The position numbers and the translations under genes were made by a program. Below are positions 45,193 through 53,960 of a stretch of DNA of 64,000 nucleotides, piece by piece. Every line of letters starts with the position of its first letter. Within the stretch, counting starts at the first letter, position 1. The notes under the pieces are model-generated. The model saw nothing but the letters and a program-made list of their open reading frames with translations. It was not told the origin of the DNA and did no database searches. Origin of the DNA: CAZCQG01 sp964500775. GTDB taxonomy: Bacteria; Campylobacterota; Campylobacteria; Campylobacterales; CAZCQG01. The stretch covers positions 1-64,000 of the forward strand of contig CAZCQG010000007.1 in NCBI GenBank assembly GCA_964500775.1, written 5' to 3'.

Positions 45193-45223
45193 CCTTTTTA
45201 CGAATAATTTTTATTTTTTTTAA
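45110..45223 (+). promoter_or_regulatory. Putative leuA attenuator region
   Basis: The start of the leader frame (TTCGAGAAAAG, 45110-45120) can pair with CTTTTTACGAA (45194-45204) over 10 of 11 positions, and the second arm is followed at once by TAATTTTTATTTTTTTT, a strong U-rich tract. This could be a terminator-like structure whose formation depends on translation of the leader. I see no compact GC-rich terminator, so the mechanism is uncertain. Confidence 0.4.
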
Positions 45224-45244
45224 ACAAATACAAGGAAAACGACA

Positions 45245-46801
45245 ATGGATAAGAATAAGATTTTAATATTTGATACGACTTTAAGAGACGGAGAACAAAG
45301 CCCCGGTGCCTCTATGAATACGGAGGAAAAAATTAAAATAGCCAAACAATTGGAAAAAATGGGAGTAGATATTATTGAGGCGGGTTTTGCTGCCGCTAGC
45401 CCGGGAGATTTTGACGCGATTAAAAGAATCTCCGAGGTTGTTTGCGAATCTACCGTATGCTCCTTGGCGAGAGCGTTAGATAAAGATATAAAAGCCGCCG
45501 GCGATGCTATAGCTTCGGCAAAAAAACGGAGAATCCATACATTCATCGCAACAAGCCCGATACATATGCAGTATAAATTGCGTATGGAACCGAGCGAAGT
45601 CGTGAAAAGGGCCGTAGAGGCGGTACGCTATGCAAAATCTTTTACCGATGATGTGGAATTTAGTTGCGAAGATGCAGGCAGAAGTGAAATGCCGTTTTTA
45701 AAAGAGATCATAGATGCCGTCATAAGTGCCGGTGCGACGACTATCAACATACCCGATACGGTAGGGTACAGGCTCCCGAATGAGATGGGAAAAATGATAG
45801 AAGAATTATACGGCTTTGTGAAAGATAGAGCAGTTATTTCGGTGCATTGCCACAATGATTTAGGACTAGCCGTCGCCAATTCATTATTTAGCGTAATGAA
45901 CGGTGCAAGACAAGTTGAGTGTACGATAAACGGGCTTGGAGAGAGGGCGGGCAATGCCGCGTTAGAAGAGGTCGTGATGGCAATACGGACGCGCAAAGAT
46001 ATGTTTGGAGATTTTTACACGGGTATCAACACTACCGAAATCTACCCCGCAAGTAAAATGGTCGCAACGATTACGGGAATCGAACCCCAGCCCAATAAAG
46101 CGATAGTAGGGAAAAATGCCTTTTCACACGAGAGCGGCATCCACCAAGATGGTGTTTTAAAGCATAGTGAGACGTATGAAATAATGAAGCCTGCCGATAT
46201 TGGATTGAAAGCCGATCACATAATTCTAGGAAAGCATAGCGGAAGACACGCTTTTAAAGAGCGCTTGAAGTCGCTTGGTTTTGACGTAAATGAAGAGGAA
46301 TTAAATAGGGCTTTTGATAGGTTTAAAAAACTTTGTGACAAGAAAAAAGAGATATACGACGAAGATTTACGGATGATAATATCCGAAGAGACCTCAAATA
46401 TTCCTCAAACGTTTGAGATAGTGTCGTTGCAGTTGAGTGATTGCACGAACGGCTTCCCGTATGCGGCAATTAGCATTAAAAACGGTGAAAACGAGATAAT
46501 TGAAGCTGCAATAGGAAATGGTAGTATAGATGCTATTTTTAAGACGATTGATAGAGCGAGCGGGTATTCCGGAAAGTTGTTGGATTATAAAGTCGAGGCA
46601 GTAACGGAAGGGAAAGATGCGCTTGCGAAAGTGGTCGTAAAAGTAATGTTTGATGATCAAAAACCCGCGGTAATAGGACACGGATTAAATATTGACACTA
46701 TGTTTGCGAGTGCTAAAGCGTATTTGAGTGCACTAAATAGCTTTTTGTCGATGAAAGAGTTGATGAGTAAAAAAATAAGCGCAATGGATGAGGGTATATG
46801 A
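45245..46801 (+). CDS. leuA: 2-isopropylmalate synthase
   Basis: First committed enzyme of leucine biosynthesis, condensing acetyl-CoA and 2-oxoisovalerate. The TIM-barrel catalytic part begins [15 protein letters not shown] and has the metal-binding HCHNDLGLA near residue 204. The C-terminal allosteric LeuA domain (about 395-510) provides leucine feedback inhibition. Length is 518. The ATG follows AAGGAAAACGACA. It is preceded by a leucine-rich leader frame, so control is likely both at the enzyme and at the mRNA. It terminates at a hairpin shared with the convergent rhodanese gene. Confidence 0.96.
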   Translation: MDKNKILIFDTTLRDGEQSPGASMNTEEKIKIAKQLEKMGVDIIEAGFAAASPGDFDAIKRISEVVCESTVCSLARALDKDIKAAGDAIASAKKRRIHTFIATSPIHMQYKLRMEPSEVVKRAVEAVRYAKSFTDDVEFSCEDAGRSEMPFLKEIIDAVISAGATTINIPDTVGYRLPNEMGKMIEELYGFVKDRAVISVHCHNDLGLAVANSLFSVMNGARQVECTINGLGERAGNAALEEVVMAIRTRKDMFGDFYTGINTTEIYPASKMVATITGIEPQPNKAIVGKNAFSHESGIHQDGVLKHSETYEIMKPADIGLKADHIILGKHSGRHAFKERLKSLGFDVNEEELNRAFDRFKKLCDKKKEIYDEDLRMIISEETSNIPQTFEIVSLQLSDCTNGFPYAAISIKNGENEIIEAAIGNGSIDAIFKTIDRASGYSGKLLDYKVEAVTEGKDALAKVVVKVMFDDQKPAVIGHGLNIDTMFASAKAYLSALNSFLSMKELMSKKISAMDEGI

Positions 46802-46828
46802 ATCTAGCGGGGAAATTCCCCCTAGATT
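46801..46828. terminator. Bidirectional terminator between leuA and rhodanese gene
   Basis: AATCTAGCGGGGAA (46801-46814) pairs with ATTCCCCCTAGATT (46815-46828), with one C-C mismatch near the middle, one G-U pair and a tight loop. It fills almost the whole gap between convergent genes. Confidence 0.7.
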
Positions 46829-46829
46829 C

Positions 46830-47996
46830 TTAGTATTCAAAAGGGATAATTTTACAGTTATCCGTGTTTTCGCATTTTACCTCGGCATCCAAGTAAAAAA
46901 CTCTTGAAATGTCGGCAAGTTTGATGTCGTCTTTTAACCGCAAATAGGTTTCAAGCGAACGAGTACCCGTAGCACAAGTGAGTACTATGTAGCCCTCTTT
47001 GGGAAGCTTTGCGACAAAATCCGCATCGCTTAAATCCTTGGGAATATTTACCGAGCCTTTTAAGTGTGCAGTTTTGTATTCTGCGGGCTTCTTAACATCC
47101 ACTATAGTGATTTTAACGTCTTTGGGCTCACCTGTTTTTACGTAGTTCTCTACAAATTTTGCGTCAACCGTCCCCTTGTCTTGCCCTTGTGGTATAGGAC
47201 CCGTGGCTACGGTCTGCTTATCGGCACTTTTTGTACTGCCGCCGCTAGTAGTGGTAGGCAGCCCTGCTTGTTTCCATTCGGGAAAACCCCCTGCGTAGAC
47301 AAAAACACTTTTATAGCCCATATTCTTCATTAGCATTGCTACGTGGTGAGATTTTTCACAAGCATATCCTCCGCAGTAGGCAACGACCTTTTCATTTACA
47401 TCCGTCGGCAATCTTCCCCATAGTTTTCCAAAATCTACGTCATGTATATTGAGGGAGCCTATGATAGTACCTTGCGCAAATTTAGGAAACGGTCTAGCGT
47501 CAATAAAGAGCGCCCCGTTTGATTCATACATTTTTTGCGCGGTAGGCAGGCTGATTTCGATGTAAGATTTTTTACTCCACTCAGGCATACCGGCATTATA
47601 AACTTTGAGGTTTGTGTATCCCCGTTTTTTCAGCTCGATAGCGACCAATGGGCTTTTTTCGCACTTTACTCCGCCGCAGTAAACGATAATCTCCTTGTCA
47701 AGCGCTACCCCTTTGAGCGAATCTGCGTATTTGTCCATTTCCGTATCGGGAAAAGGCATAGAAGAGGGAATATGCCCCTGTACATATTTCGGGTAAGGTC
47801 TTGCATCCAACAAGAGCGCTTTAGCTCCAGCGGAAGTACCGTTGCCGATAGCCTTTTTCACATATGAGAAATCAACAGTTTCCAACTTGTTACTTTTTAT
47901 GAGATTCTCGACGTATTCCGCAGTAATTTCGGCAGCATAAGAAGAGAAGCTCATAAAGCCCGCTAGCATCAGTGCATAGAAAATTTTCTTAACCAT
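46830..47996 (-). CDS. Periplasmic triple-rhodanese protein
   Basis: A 388-residue exported protein (signal peptide about 1-21, ending SSYAA) with three rhodanese-like domains (about 50-150, 165-255 and 280-385). The first two active loops are unusual: each reads YCGG, two variable residues, then CEKS, giving a CxxxxC pair instead of the common single-Cys loop. The third loop is TCATGTRS. Two more Cys lie at the C-terminus (VKCENTDNC). Rhodaneses move sulfane sulfur, so this may serve periplasmic sulfur or polysulfide handling, which fits a sulfur-metabolising host. The ATG has AGGAGG upstream. Confidence 0.85.
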   Translation of the reverse strand: MVKKIFYALMLAGFMSFSSYAAEITAEYVENLIKSNKLETVDFSYVKKAIGNGTSAGAKALLLDARPYPKYVQGHIPSSMPFPDTEMDKYADSLKGVALDKEIIVYCGGVKCEKSPLVAIELKKRGYTNLKVYNAGMPEWSKKSYIEISLPTAQKMYESNGALFIDARPFPKFAQGTIIGSLNIHDVDFGKLWGRLPTDVNEKVVAYCGGYACEKSHHVAMLMKNMGYKSVFVYAGGFPEWKQAGLPTTTSGGSTKSADKQTVATGPIPQGQDKGTVDAKFVENYVKTGEPKDVKITIVDVKKPAEYKTAHLKGSVNIPKDLSDADFVAKLPKEGYIVLTCATGTRSLETYLRLKDDIKLADISRVFYLDAEVKCENTDNCKIIPFEY

Positions 47997-48119
47997 TTTT
48001 GCCTCCTAAAAAAAGATATATGACCATATTAACATATTAGTTGCATAATTTATTCTTATCTTTTGAGATTTTTTCAAAAAAGCAAAGGTAAGCTTCTAGT
48101 TTATCAAGTTGGATTAAGC

Positions 48120-48125
48120 TATAAC
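48120..48125 (+). promoter_or_regulatory. Possible -10 box for the porin gene
   Basis: TATAAC lies 38 bases before the TTG start, within a 166-base gap that is otherwise A/T-rich with no other recognisable gene. There is no clear -35. Confidence 0.35.
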
Positions 48126-48162
48126 ATTTTATTATTAGAAAATTTTATATAAGGAGCTGAAA

Positions 48163-49719
48163 TTGAAAAAGTTCACTGTCGTTTCGATCGCTTTGGCTTC
48201 GGCACTTTTTGCCGGAGATGCTACGAGCATGAGTAATGAAGAGATACTCAAAGAACTTCAAAAATTAAAAACTGAACTTGCCGAATTGAAAGCTACCGTC
48301 AAAAGTAGCAATTTGGAAGGTATGAAGAGTGAGTTGTCCGCAATAAAAAGAAATACCGCCGGAGATAATATTAAGTTTAAAGCAGATCTACGCACAAGTT
48401 ATGACAATATTAACTATAAGTATGCGAACGGTAGTACCTCGAGCAACAAAGATTTATTGTCCAATAGGCTATTGCTTGGAATGGAATATCAACCTAGAGA
48501 GGATTTGGTGTTCAAAGGTGAATTGGCTTATAACAAAGTATTCGGTGATACTGCAAGCCATTCACAGGCTAACGTAAATGCAGGTTGGTCAGATTTTGAC
48601 TGGTTGGTTAACGAAAATCTTACTGATAACTCTTTGAAGGTGAAGCAGGCATATATGCTCTATTTCGGAAATATGGGTGATGTGCCCTATACTGCTAGCT
48701 TTGGCAGAAGACCATCTACAAACGGCTACCCCGTTAATTTAAGAGATGATGATGACGCGCAATCTCCGCTCGGGCACCTAATAAACGTAGAGTTTGACGG
48801 AGCGAGTTTCGGCTTTGACTTATCCAAGGTCACAAGTATTCCCGGATTTTATTTTAAAGCGTGCTTGGGTAGAGGTTTAACAAACGCCAAGCCGGCATTT
48901 GCTTTAGCGGGTGATGATTACGGCAAAGACTACACATTTGGATATGATAATAATGACATCAATATGTATGGCTTTTTGTTCAACCCTTATGATAACGGAC
49001 AATATAGCGTGAGGACACAATTCGTTTGGGCTGACAATTTGATCGGTTTTTCAAATGAGCAAATGACAAGATATAACAATGCTTGGGGAAATTATCTGCA
49101 AGCTCCCGATGATGGAAACTACACGGCATTTATGAATGCAATGAACGGAATGCAGTTTATTGATGTCGGTGATTATCAGGGCGGTACCATCACTTTTGAA
49201 GCCGATGGTATCGGCGATATGATAAGTGATTTTCTTGATGACACTAAAGTTTTCGTAAGCTACTCATTTAGCAAGACTATGCCTAATAACAAAGAGCAAA
49301 ACTCATCTGGAAGCACTATAGGTATGCTAGGAAGCAATGAAAATAAAACCGGTTACTCTTGGTATGTAGGGACGCAATTCCCGTGTCCGTTGGTTGATAA
49401 AGCGAGAGTCGGGGTCGAATATAACAAAGGAAGTAAATACTGGAGAAGTATGACGTACGGAGAAGACACGCTAGCAGGGTCTAAGCTTGCCGCAAGAGGG
49501 GATGCGTGGGAAGTGTACTACCTTCTTCCATTGCTTGGGAAAGAGTTGACCGCAGAACTTCGATATACGTCGATAAAATATGACTATACCGGAAGTAATA
49601 TGTTTTTCGGTGACGATGGAGCTCCTATGAGCATGGAAGATGTGAAAGCATGGGGTCTTGGCGGCAATTACGTAGAAAAAGCAACGGATTTACGAGCTTC
49701 TATACGATATAAATACTAA
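48163..49719 (+). CDS. DUF3373-type outer-membrane porin
   Basis: A 518-residue predicted beta-barrel. It has a signal peptide (about 1-17, ending ALFAGDA), then a coiled-coil segment (about 22-65, ILKELQKLKTELAELKATV) as in porins anchored to peptidoglycan, then alternating strands to a C-terminal aromatic residue (SIRYKY), the outer-membrane assembly signal. Text such as YTASFGRRPSTNGYPVNLRDD matches DUF3373 proteins common in Campylobacterota. The channel's substrate is unknown. The start is TTG with AAGGAGCTGAAA upstream. A strong terminator follows. Confidence 0.82.
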   Translation: MKKFTVVSIALASALFAGDATSMSNEEILKELQKLKTELAELKATVKSSNLEGMKSELSAIKRNTAGDNIKFKADLRTSYDNINYKYANGSTSSNKDLLSNRLLLGMEYQPREDLVFKGELAYNKVFGDTASHSQANVNAGWSDFDWLVNENLTDNSLKVKQAYMLYFGNMGDVPYTASFGRRPSTNGYPVNLRDDDDAQSPLGHLINVEFDGASFGFDLSKVTSIPGFYFKACLGRGLTNAKPAFALAGDDYGKDYTFGYDNNDINMYGFLFNPYDNGQYSVRTQFVWADNLIGFSNEQMTRYNNAWGNYLQAPDDGNYTAFMNAMNGMQFIDVGDYQGGTITFEADGIGDMISDFLDDTKVFVSYSFSKTMPNNKEQNSSGSTIGMLGSNENKTGYSWYVGTQFPCPLVDKARVGVEYNKGSKYWRSMTYGEDTLAGSKLAARGDAWEVYYLLPLLGKELTAELRYTSIKYDYTGSNMFFGDDGAPMSMEDVKAWGLGGNYVEKATDLRASIRYKY

Positions 49720-49723
49720 TTTT

Positions 49724-49747
49724 TATGCCCTTCGCAAGAAGGGCATA
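49724..49747. terminator. Terminator after the porin gene
   Basis: TATGCCCTTC and GAAGGGCATA form a perfect 10-base stem with a GCAA tetraloop, four bases after the porin stop and between convergent genes. Confidence 0.75.
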
Positions 49748-49751
49748 ACTT

Positions 49752-50084
49752 CTAGTTTCCCAATATTTTCTTCTTTTCCGAGTTAAATTCCGCCTCGGAT
49801 AATATTCCGCTCTTTCTAAGTTCTCCAAGCTCTTTGAGCGCCGTAAACTTCGAATCGCTGGCAGATTTTTTTTCATAATCTTCTTTGCACTCCGCTAATT
49901 CTTTCTCATATTTGGCTATAACGCTAAGCAATTCCTCTTTTGAGCTATTTTCCGAATAGGATTTTATAGCCGCATCAGCAGCGGTAGCAGCGGCATTTTG
50001 TAGTAAAGCACCACCGATTCCTCCAAAGTCGATAGCAAAAATAGACGTGCCGACAAACATTACAGAAAAGATTAGTTTTTTCAT
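49752..50084 (-). CDS. Small exported SHOCT-domain protein
   Basis: A 110-residue protein with a signal peptide (about 1-17, GTSIFA), a Gly/Ala-rich stretch (GGIGGALLQNAAATAADAA), a helical middle and a C-terminal SHOCT motif (about 83-110, LKELGELRKSGILSEAEF). SHOCT is a short oligomerisation module found at protein ends; it gives no specific function. GGAGGTTCT precedes the ATG. It shares a terminator with the porin and stands upstream of accA only by position. Confidence 0.75.
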   Translation of the reverse strand: MKKLIFSVMFVGTSIFAIDFGGIGGALLQNAAATAADAAIKSYSENSSKEELLSVIAKYEKELAECKEDYEKKSASDSKFTALKELGELRKSGILSEAEFNSEKKKILGN

Positions 50085-50146
50085 AGAACCTCCAAAAATT
50101 TTGAAGATTCTATCGAGAATTCGGTAAATTGAAGTAAAAATCGGGG

Positions 50147-51076
50147 TTAAAACTCGCCAAATTTCCCTAGGCTCATAAGTTTTTGATACCTAAGCTCTAG
50201 CATAGTTTCAGTTTTTATAGATGATAAGGATTGGAGAAAATATTCCTTTATAGCCCTCGCCGCTCCCTCTTTGTCTCTGTGTGCTCCGATTAGCGGCTCA
50301 TTTATAATATCATCTATTAAATTGTGTTCCTTGAGGTCTTCAGGGGTTATTTTGAGTGCTTTCGTCGCGCTCTCAACTTTGGATGGATCGTTCCAAAGTA
50401 TTGCCGCACACCCTTCGGGTGAAATGACGCTAAACACCGAATAGCGCATCATAGCAAGTCTATCGGCTACACCCACGGCCAAAGCACCTCCACTTCCGCC
50501 TTCGCCTATGACTACCGAGACGGTTTTGGTTTTAAGCATGCTGAATTCTTGCAGATTCTTTGCGATCGCCTCACTCTGTCCTCGCTCTTCTGCACCGATA
50601 CCAGGATATGCTCCCGGGGTGTCTATAAGTAGTAAAATGGGCAAATTAAATTTCTCTGCGAGTTTAGCGATTCTTAGTGCTTTTCGATAGCCTTCCGGAT
50701 GAGGCATACCAAAATTTCTTTTTAATTTGTTTTTTGTTCCTCTCCCCTTCTCTTCGCCGATTACTACACATTTGATTCCATCGATATAACCTATATAGCT
50801 CACAATAGATTCGTCATCTCTAAAATGTCTATCTCCGTGTATTTCATAGGAATCTTTGAGAATGAGACTGATGTAATCAAGGGTGTAAGGTCTGTCGGGA
50901 TGTCGAGCTAATTGCAATTTTTGGTAATCGTTGAGATTTTTATAGGTCTTTTCGACCTCTTTGGCAAGCTCTTTTTTTTGTATCTCGCAGGCGTGCGTAT
51001 CGCCTCTAGCAAGTGAGCTTTCGAGTTCATCTTGTATGCTTTTTATCTTTTGCTCAAAATCAAGATACGATGCCAA
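50147..51076 (-). CDS. accA: Acetyl-CoA carboxylase carboxyltransferase, alpha subunit
   Basis: Part of the enzyme that makes malonyl-CoA for fatty acid synthesis. It contains the carboxyltransferase core, with text such as [35 protein letters not shown] and [16 protein letters not shown]. Length is 309. The start is TTG at 51076. It follows fabF by 15 bases and closes the fabG-acpP-fabF-accA group. accD is not in the window. Confidence 0.96.
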   Translation of the reverse strand: MASYLDFEQKIKSIQDELESSLARGDTHACEIQKKELAKEVEKTYKNLNDYQKLQLARHPDRPYTLDYISLILKDSYEIHGDRHFRDDESIVSYIGYIDGIKCVVIGEEKGRGTKNKLKRNFGMPHPEGYRKALRIAKLAEKFNLPILLLIDTPGAYPGIGAEERGQSEAIAKNLQEFSMLKTKTVSVVIGEGGSGGALAVGVADRLAMMRYSVFSVISPEGCAAILWNDPSKVESATKALKITPEDLKEHNLIDDIINEPLIGAHRDKEGAARAIKEYFLQSLSSIKTETMLELRYQKLMSLGKFGEF

Positions 51077-51091
51077 AGAGATTCCTTATTA

Positions 51092-52315
51092 CTAAATTTT
51101 CTTGAAGATCAAAACACCGTTAGTGCCGCCGAAGCCAAATGAATTGCTCATAACAACATCAATTTTCTTCTCTCTAGCACCGGTAGTTATATAGTCAAGG
51201 TCACAATCGGGGTCGGGAGTCTCATAATTTATTGTCGGAGGCATTATGCCACGCTCCATCGCCATTATAGAAATAACCGCCTCAATACCGCCTGCTGCAC
51301 CTAGACAATGTCCTATTTGTCCTTTTGTAGAGCTAACGGGAGGGACGTTTTCTTTGCCGCCGAAAGCCTCTTTAAGTGCAGCTGTTTCGTTCTTGTCATT
51401 GACCGGAGTACTCGTTCCATGTGCGTTTACATAGTCAATCGTCGAGACATTTGCCATAGTTAGAGCTGCTTTCATAGCTCTGTATGGACCGTCCATTGTA
51501 GGAGTGGTAATGTGATTCGCATCACCGCTCTCTCCGTAGCCCACGACTTCAGCGTATATTTTTGCCCCTCGTTTTTTTGCGCTTTCATATTCTTCCAAGA
51601 TAAGAACACCGGCACCTTCGCCCATAACAAACCCATCTCTTCCTGCGTCAAACGGTCTAGAGGCACTTTGTGGATCTTCGTTTCTTGTAGAGAGTGCTTT
51701 CATAGCCGCAAAGCCACCCACTCCTATGTCGCAAATCGCCGCTTCCGCAGCAATAGCCATCATTTTATCCGCACCGCCGAGAACAATCGTCTTGAATGAT
51801 TCGGTAATAGCGTGCACGCCCGCAGTACATGCAGTGACATTTGAAAGATTTGGTCCCATAAGTCCGTGATAAATAGATGCAAAACCACCGAGCATATTAG
51901 AAAGAGCCGATGGGATGAAGAACGGTGAAATTCTCTTTGGACCTTTGGTGAGGGCAATCTCGCTATGCCTTTGAATGGTAGGGAGTCCCCCTATTCCCGA
52001 AGAAGAGCTTACGCCGAATCGAAGTTTTTCTTCGTCGCTTAGATTCGTTAATCCGGCATCTTCCATAGCCTCTTTAGCGGCTACTAGTCCTAGTTGAATA
52101 AATCGGTCTGCCTTTTTTACCTCTTTTGCATCCATAACACATGTCGGATCAAAGTCGATAACTTCGCCCGCTATACTTACGGAATGGTTCGTGGTGTCAA
52201 AAAGGGTTATTCCTCTAATGCCGCATTTGCCATTAATGATAGCATCAAAAGAATCGCTCTTGTTTTTGCCTACCGAGTTTATCATGCCTATTCCGGTGAC
52301 GACAACTCTTCTCAA
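51092..52315 (-). CDS. fabF: Beta-ketoacyl-ACP synthase II
   Basis: Elongates acyl-ACP with malonyl-ACP. Catalytic Cys is in VTACTAGVHAI, and the two His in NAHGTSTPVND and GQIGHCLGAAGG. Length is 407. The start is TTG at 52315 with AAGGAG five bases upstream. It is preceded by a hairpin after acpP, which may let ACP be made in larger amounts than FabF. Confidence 0.96.
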   Translation of the reverse strand: MRRVVVTGIGMINSVGKNKSDSFDAIINGKCGIRGITLFDTTNHSVSIAGEVIDFDPTCVMDAKEVKKADRFIQLGLVAAKEAMEDAGLTNLSDEEKLRFGVSSSSGIGGLPTIQRHSEIALTKGPKRISPFFIPSALSNMLGGFASIYHGLMGPNLSNVTACTAGVHAITESFKTIVLGGADKMMAIAAEAAICDIGVGGFAAMKALSTRNEDPQSASRPFDAGRDGFVMGEGAGVLILEEYESAKKRGAKIYAEVVGYGESGDANHITTPTMDGPYRAMKAALTMANVSTIDYVNAHGTSTPVNDKNETAALKEAFGGKENVPPVSSTKGQIGHCLGAAGGIEAVISIMAMERGIMPPTINYETPDPDCDLDYITTGAREKKIDVVMSNSFGFGGTNGVLIFKKI

Positions 52316-52349
52316 GAAAACTCCTTGGTATTTTTTAGGTTTTATGTAG

Positions 52350-52367
52350 AGCCCCGAAAGAGGGGCT
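52350..52367 (-). terminator. Hairpin between acpP and fabF
   Basis: AGCCCC (52350-52355) and GGGGCT (52362-52367) form a 6-base GC-rich stem with a 6-base loop, with no U-run after it on the minus strand. It is probably an attenuator or mRNA-stability element that raises acpP over fabF. Confidence 0.5.
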
Positions 52368-52373
52368 GATGTA

Positions 52374-52607
52374 TTAAGCTTTGTTTGCTTCGATGTATTT
52401 TACTACGTCTGAAACCGTTGCTACTTTTTCTGCTTCACTATCGGGAATTTCGATTTCGAATTTCTCTTCGATAGCCATTACTAGCTCTACAATGTCTAGT
52501 GAATCGGCACCCAAATCATCAACGAACTTAGAATCTTCTTTTACTTCATCCGGATTAACATTGAGTTGCTCAACTACAACTTCTTTCACTTCGTCGAATA
52601 TAGCCAT
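52374..52607 (-). CDS. acpP: Acyl carrier protein
   Basis: Carries growing acyl chains on a phosphopantetheine arm. The 77-residue acidic protein has the attachment Ser in [14 protein letters not shown]. The ATG at 52607 ([11 protein letters not shown]) has AAGGAG at good spacing; an in-frame upstream ATG adds 8 residues and is less likely. It lies between fabG and fabF, the usual place. Confidence 0.97.
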   Translation of the reverse strand: MAIFDEVKEVVVEQLNVNPDEVKEDSKFVDDLGADSLDIVELVMAIEEKFEIEIPDSEAEKVATVSDVVKYIEANKA

Positions 52608-52715
52608 AAATTTCTCCTTGAATAAACTCATAAAATAAGTAGTGCAATATTAGCACACAATTTCTAAAAAATATTAGCTCCGAACAATCAATCGGACGAA
52701 GCCAACGTGCAACCT

Positions 52716-53459
52716 TTAAGTGTATAAACCGCCGTTCACTTTGAGCGTCTCGCCGGTAATATAACTTGCGCTATCGCTTAGCAAAAAAGCCACGGCTTCG
52801 GCGACCTCTTTTCCTTCGCCAAATCTTTTTAACGGTATCGCATCAATATACGTTTGTTTGATCTCTTCTTTGAGTTTGTCGGTCATATCCGTGCGTATGA
52901 ATCCGGGTGTAACCGAATTGTACCTAATGCTTCGCGCAGCCCCTTCTAGAGCAAAAGATTTTGTCATCGCGATCATTCCGCCTTTACTTGCACTATAGTT
53001 TGTTTGTCCCGCATTCCCTTTTTCGCCTACGATTGATGCGATGTTTACGACCGCTCCAAACCGTTTTTTAGACATATTTTTTAGCGCCTCTCTACATCCG
53101 ATAAAAGCTCCGGTGAGATTGGCATCCACCACTCCTTTGAAGTCTTCTACACTCATTCGCAAGGCGAGCTTATCGTTGGTCACTCCTGCGTTGTTTACGA
53201 GGTATGAGAGTTCTCCGTCACATTCATTGATGGTTTTAAATGCGTTTACAAAATCTTCTTCGTTCGTGATGTCAAATTGTATAACGGCAGCCTCGCCGCC
53301 TAAATCTTTTATCTCTTTCATTACGTTATCGGCAGATTCGGGATTACTTCTATAGTTTATCCAAACCTTTAATCCGTAACCTGCAAGTGTTTTTGCTATT
53401 TCGGCACCTATTCCCTTGCCTGCACCGGTAACTAAAACATTTTTACCGCTAAATTTCAT
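52716..53459 (-). CDS. fabG: 3-oxoacyl-ACP reductase
   Basis: NADPH-dependent reductase of the fatty acid cycle. It is a short-chain dehydrogenase with GAGKGIGAEIA (NADP loop), NNAG, catalytic Ser in VNIASIVG and Tyr/Lys in YSASKGG. Length is 247. The ATG at 53459 has AAGGATTGC upstream; a TTG two codons earlier is possible. The gap of about 108 bases before acpP may hold an acpP promoter, which I did not identify. Confidence 0.95.
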   Translation of the reverse strand: MKFSGKNVLVTGAGKGIGAEIAKTLAGYGLKVWINYRSNPESADNVMKEIKDLGGEAAVIQFDITNEEDFVNAFKTINECDGELSYLVNNAGVTNDKLALRMSVEDFKGVVDANLTGAFIGCREALKNMSKKRFGAVVNIASIVGEKGNAGQTNYSASKGGMIAMTKSFALEGAARSIRYNSVTPGFIRTDMTDKLKEEIKQTYIDAIPLKRFGEGKEVAEAVAFLLSDSASYITGETLKVNGGLYT

Positions 53460-53528
53460 ATGCAATCCTTGGTGTTGGTTTTAAAAACGAGGTGTATTCG
53501 TGTAGTAGTCGCATAGGCGAACCGAGGC

Positions 53529-53741
53529 TTAAAGCCTTGATTCGTATCTCCTAAGCATGTAGAGTCTTTTAAGCATCTTTTTTCTTGCACTAATCTTTTG
53601 TTTTTTTCTTTTTTCCGTCATAGTCTCATAAAATCTTCTTGCTCTACATTCGGTAACAACTAAGTTCCTATCCGCTTGCTTTTTGAATTTTCTATAAGCC
53701 TCGTCAAAAGATTCGTGCTCTTTGACCATAATGCCCGGCAT
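53529..53741 (-). CDS. rpsU: 30S ribosomal protein S21
   Basis: A 70-residue basic protein of the small subunit, important for initiation. It starts [19 protein letters not shown] and ends with an Arg/Lys-rich helix ([17 protein letters not shown]), both typical. It has its own promoter with a short CCCG/CGGG hairpin in the leader. It is next to the resolvase-like gene and ccoG, divergently. Confidence 0.96.
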   Translation of the reverse strand: MPGIMVKEHESFDEAYRKFKKQADRNLVVTECRARRFYETMTEKRKKQKISARKKMLKRLYMLRRYESRL

Positions 53742-53792
53742 TATGTATCACCCACCTTTCAGTTTGTATTTACCCCGTTTTCGGGAGACGGA

Positions 53793-53798
53793 ATTATA
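53793..53798 (-). promoter_or_regulatory. -10 box for rpsU
   Basis: On the minus strand CTATAATTCC lies about 52 bases before rpsU. The leader between them contains CCCGAAAACGGG, a small stem that could affect translation. Confidence 0.5.
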
Positions 53799-53960
53799 GT
53801 AGAAAAGGGATTAAATAGCAAGTTTGGGCTTGTTGCGGCGGGTTTGTTGCAGTATTATGACGAAATAATGAAAAAAGTGACGAAAAAACAAAAATCATAT
53901 TGACTTTTATCGTCAAAAGTTGTAGAGTTGCAATCGTACTTACACAGAGGAGCAAAAGCA

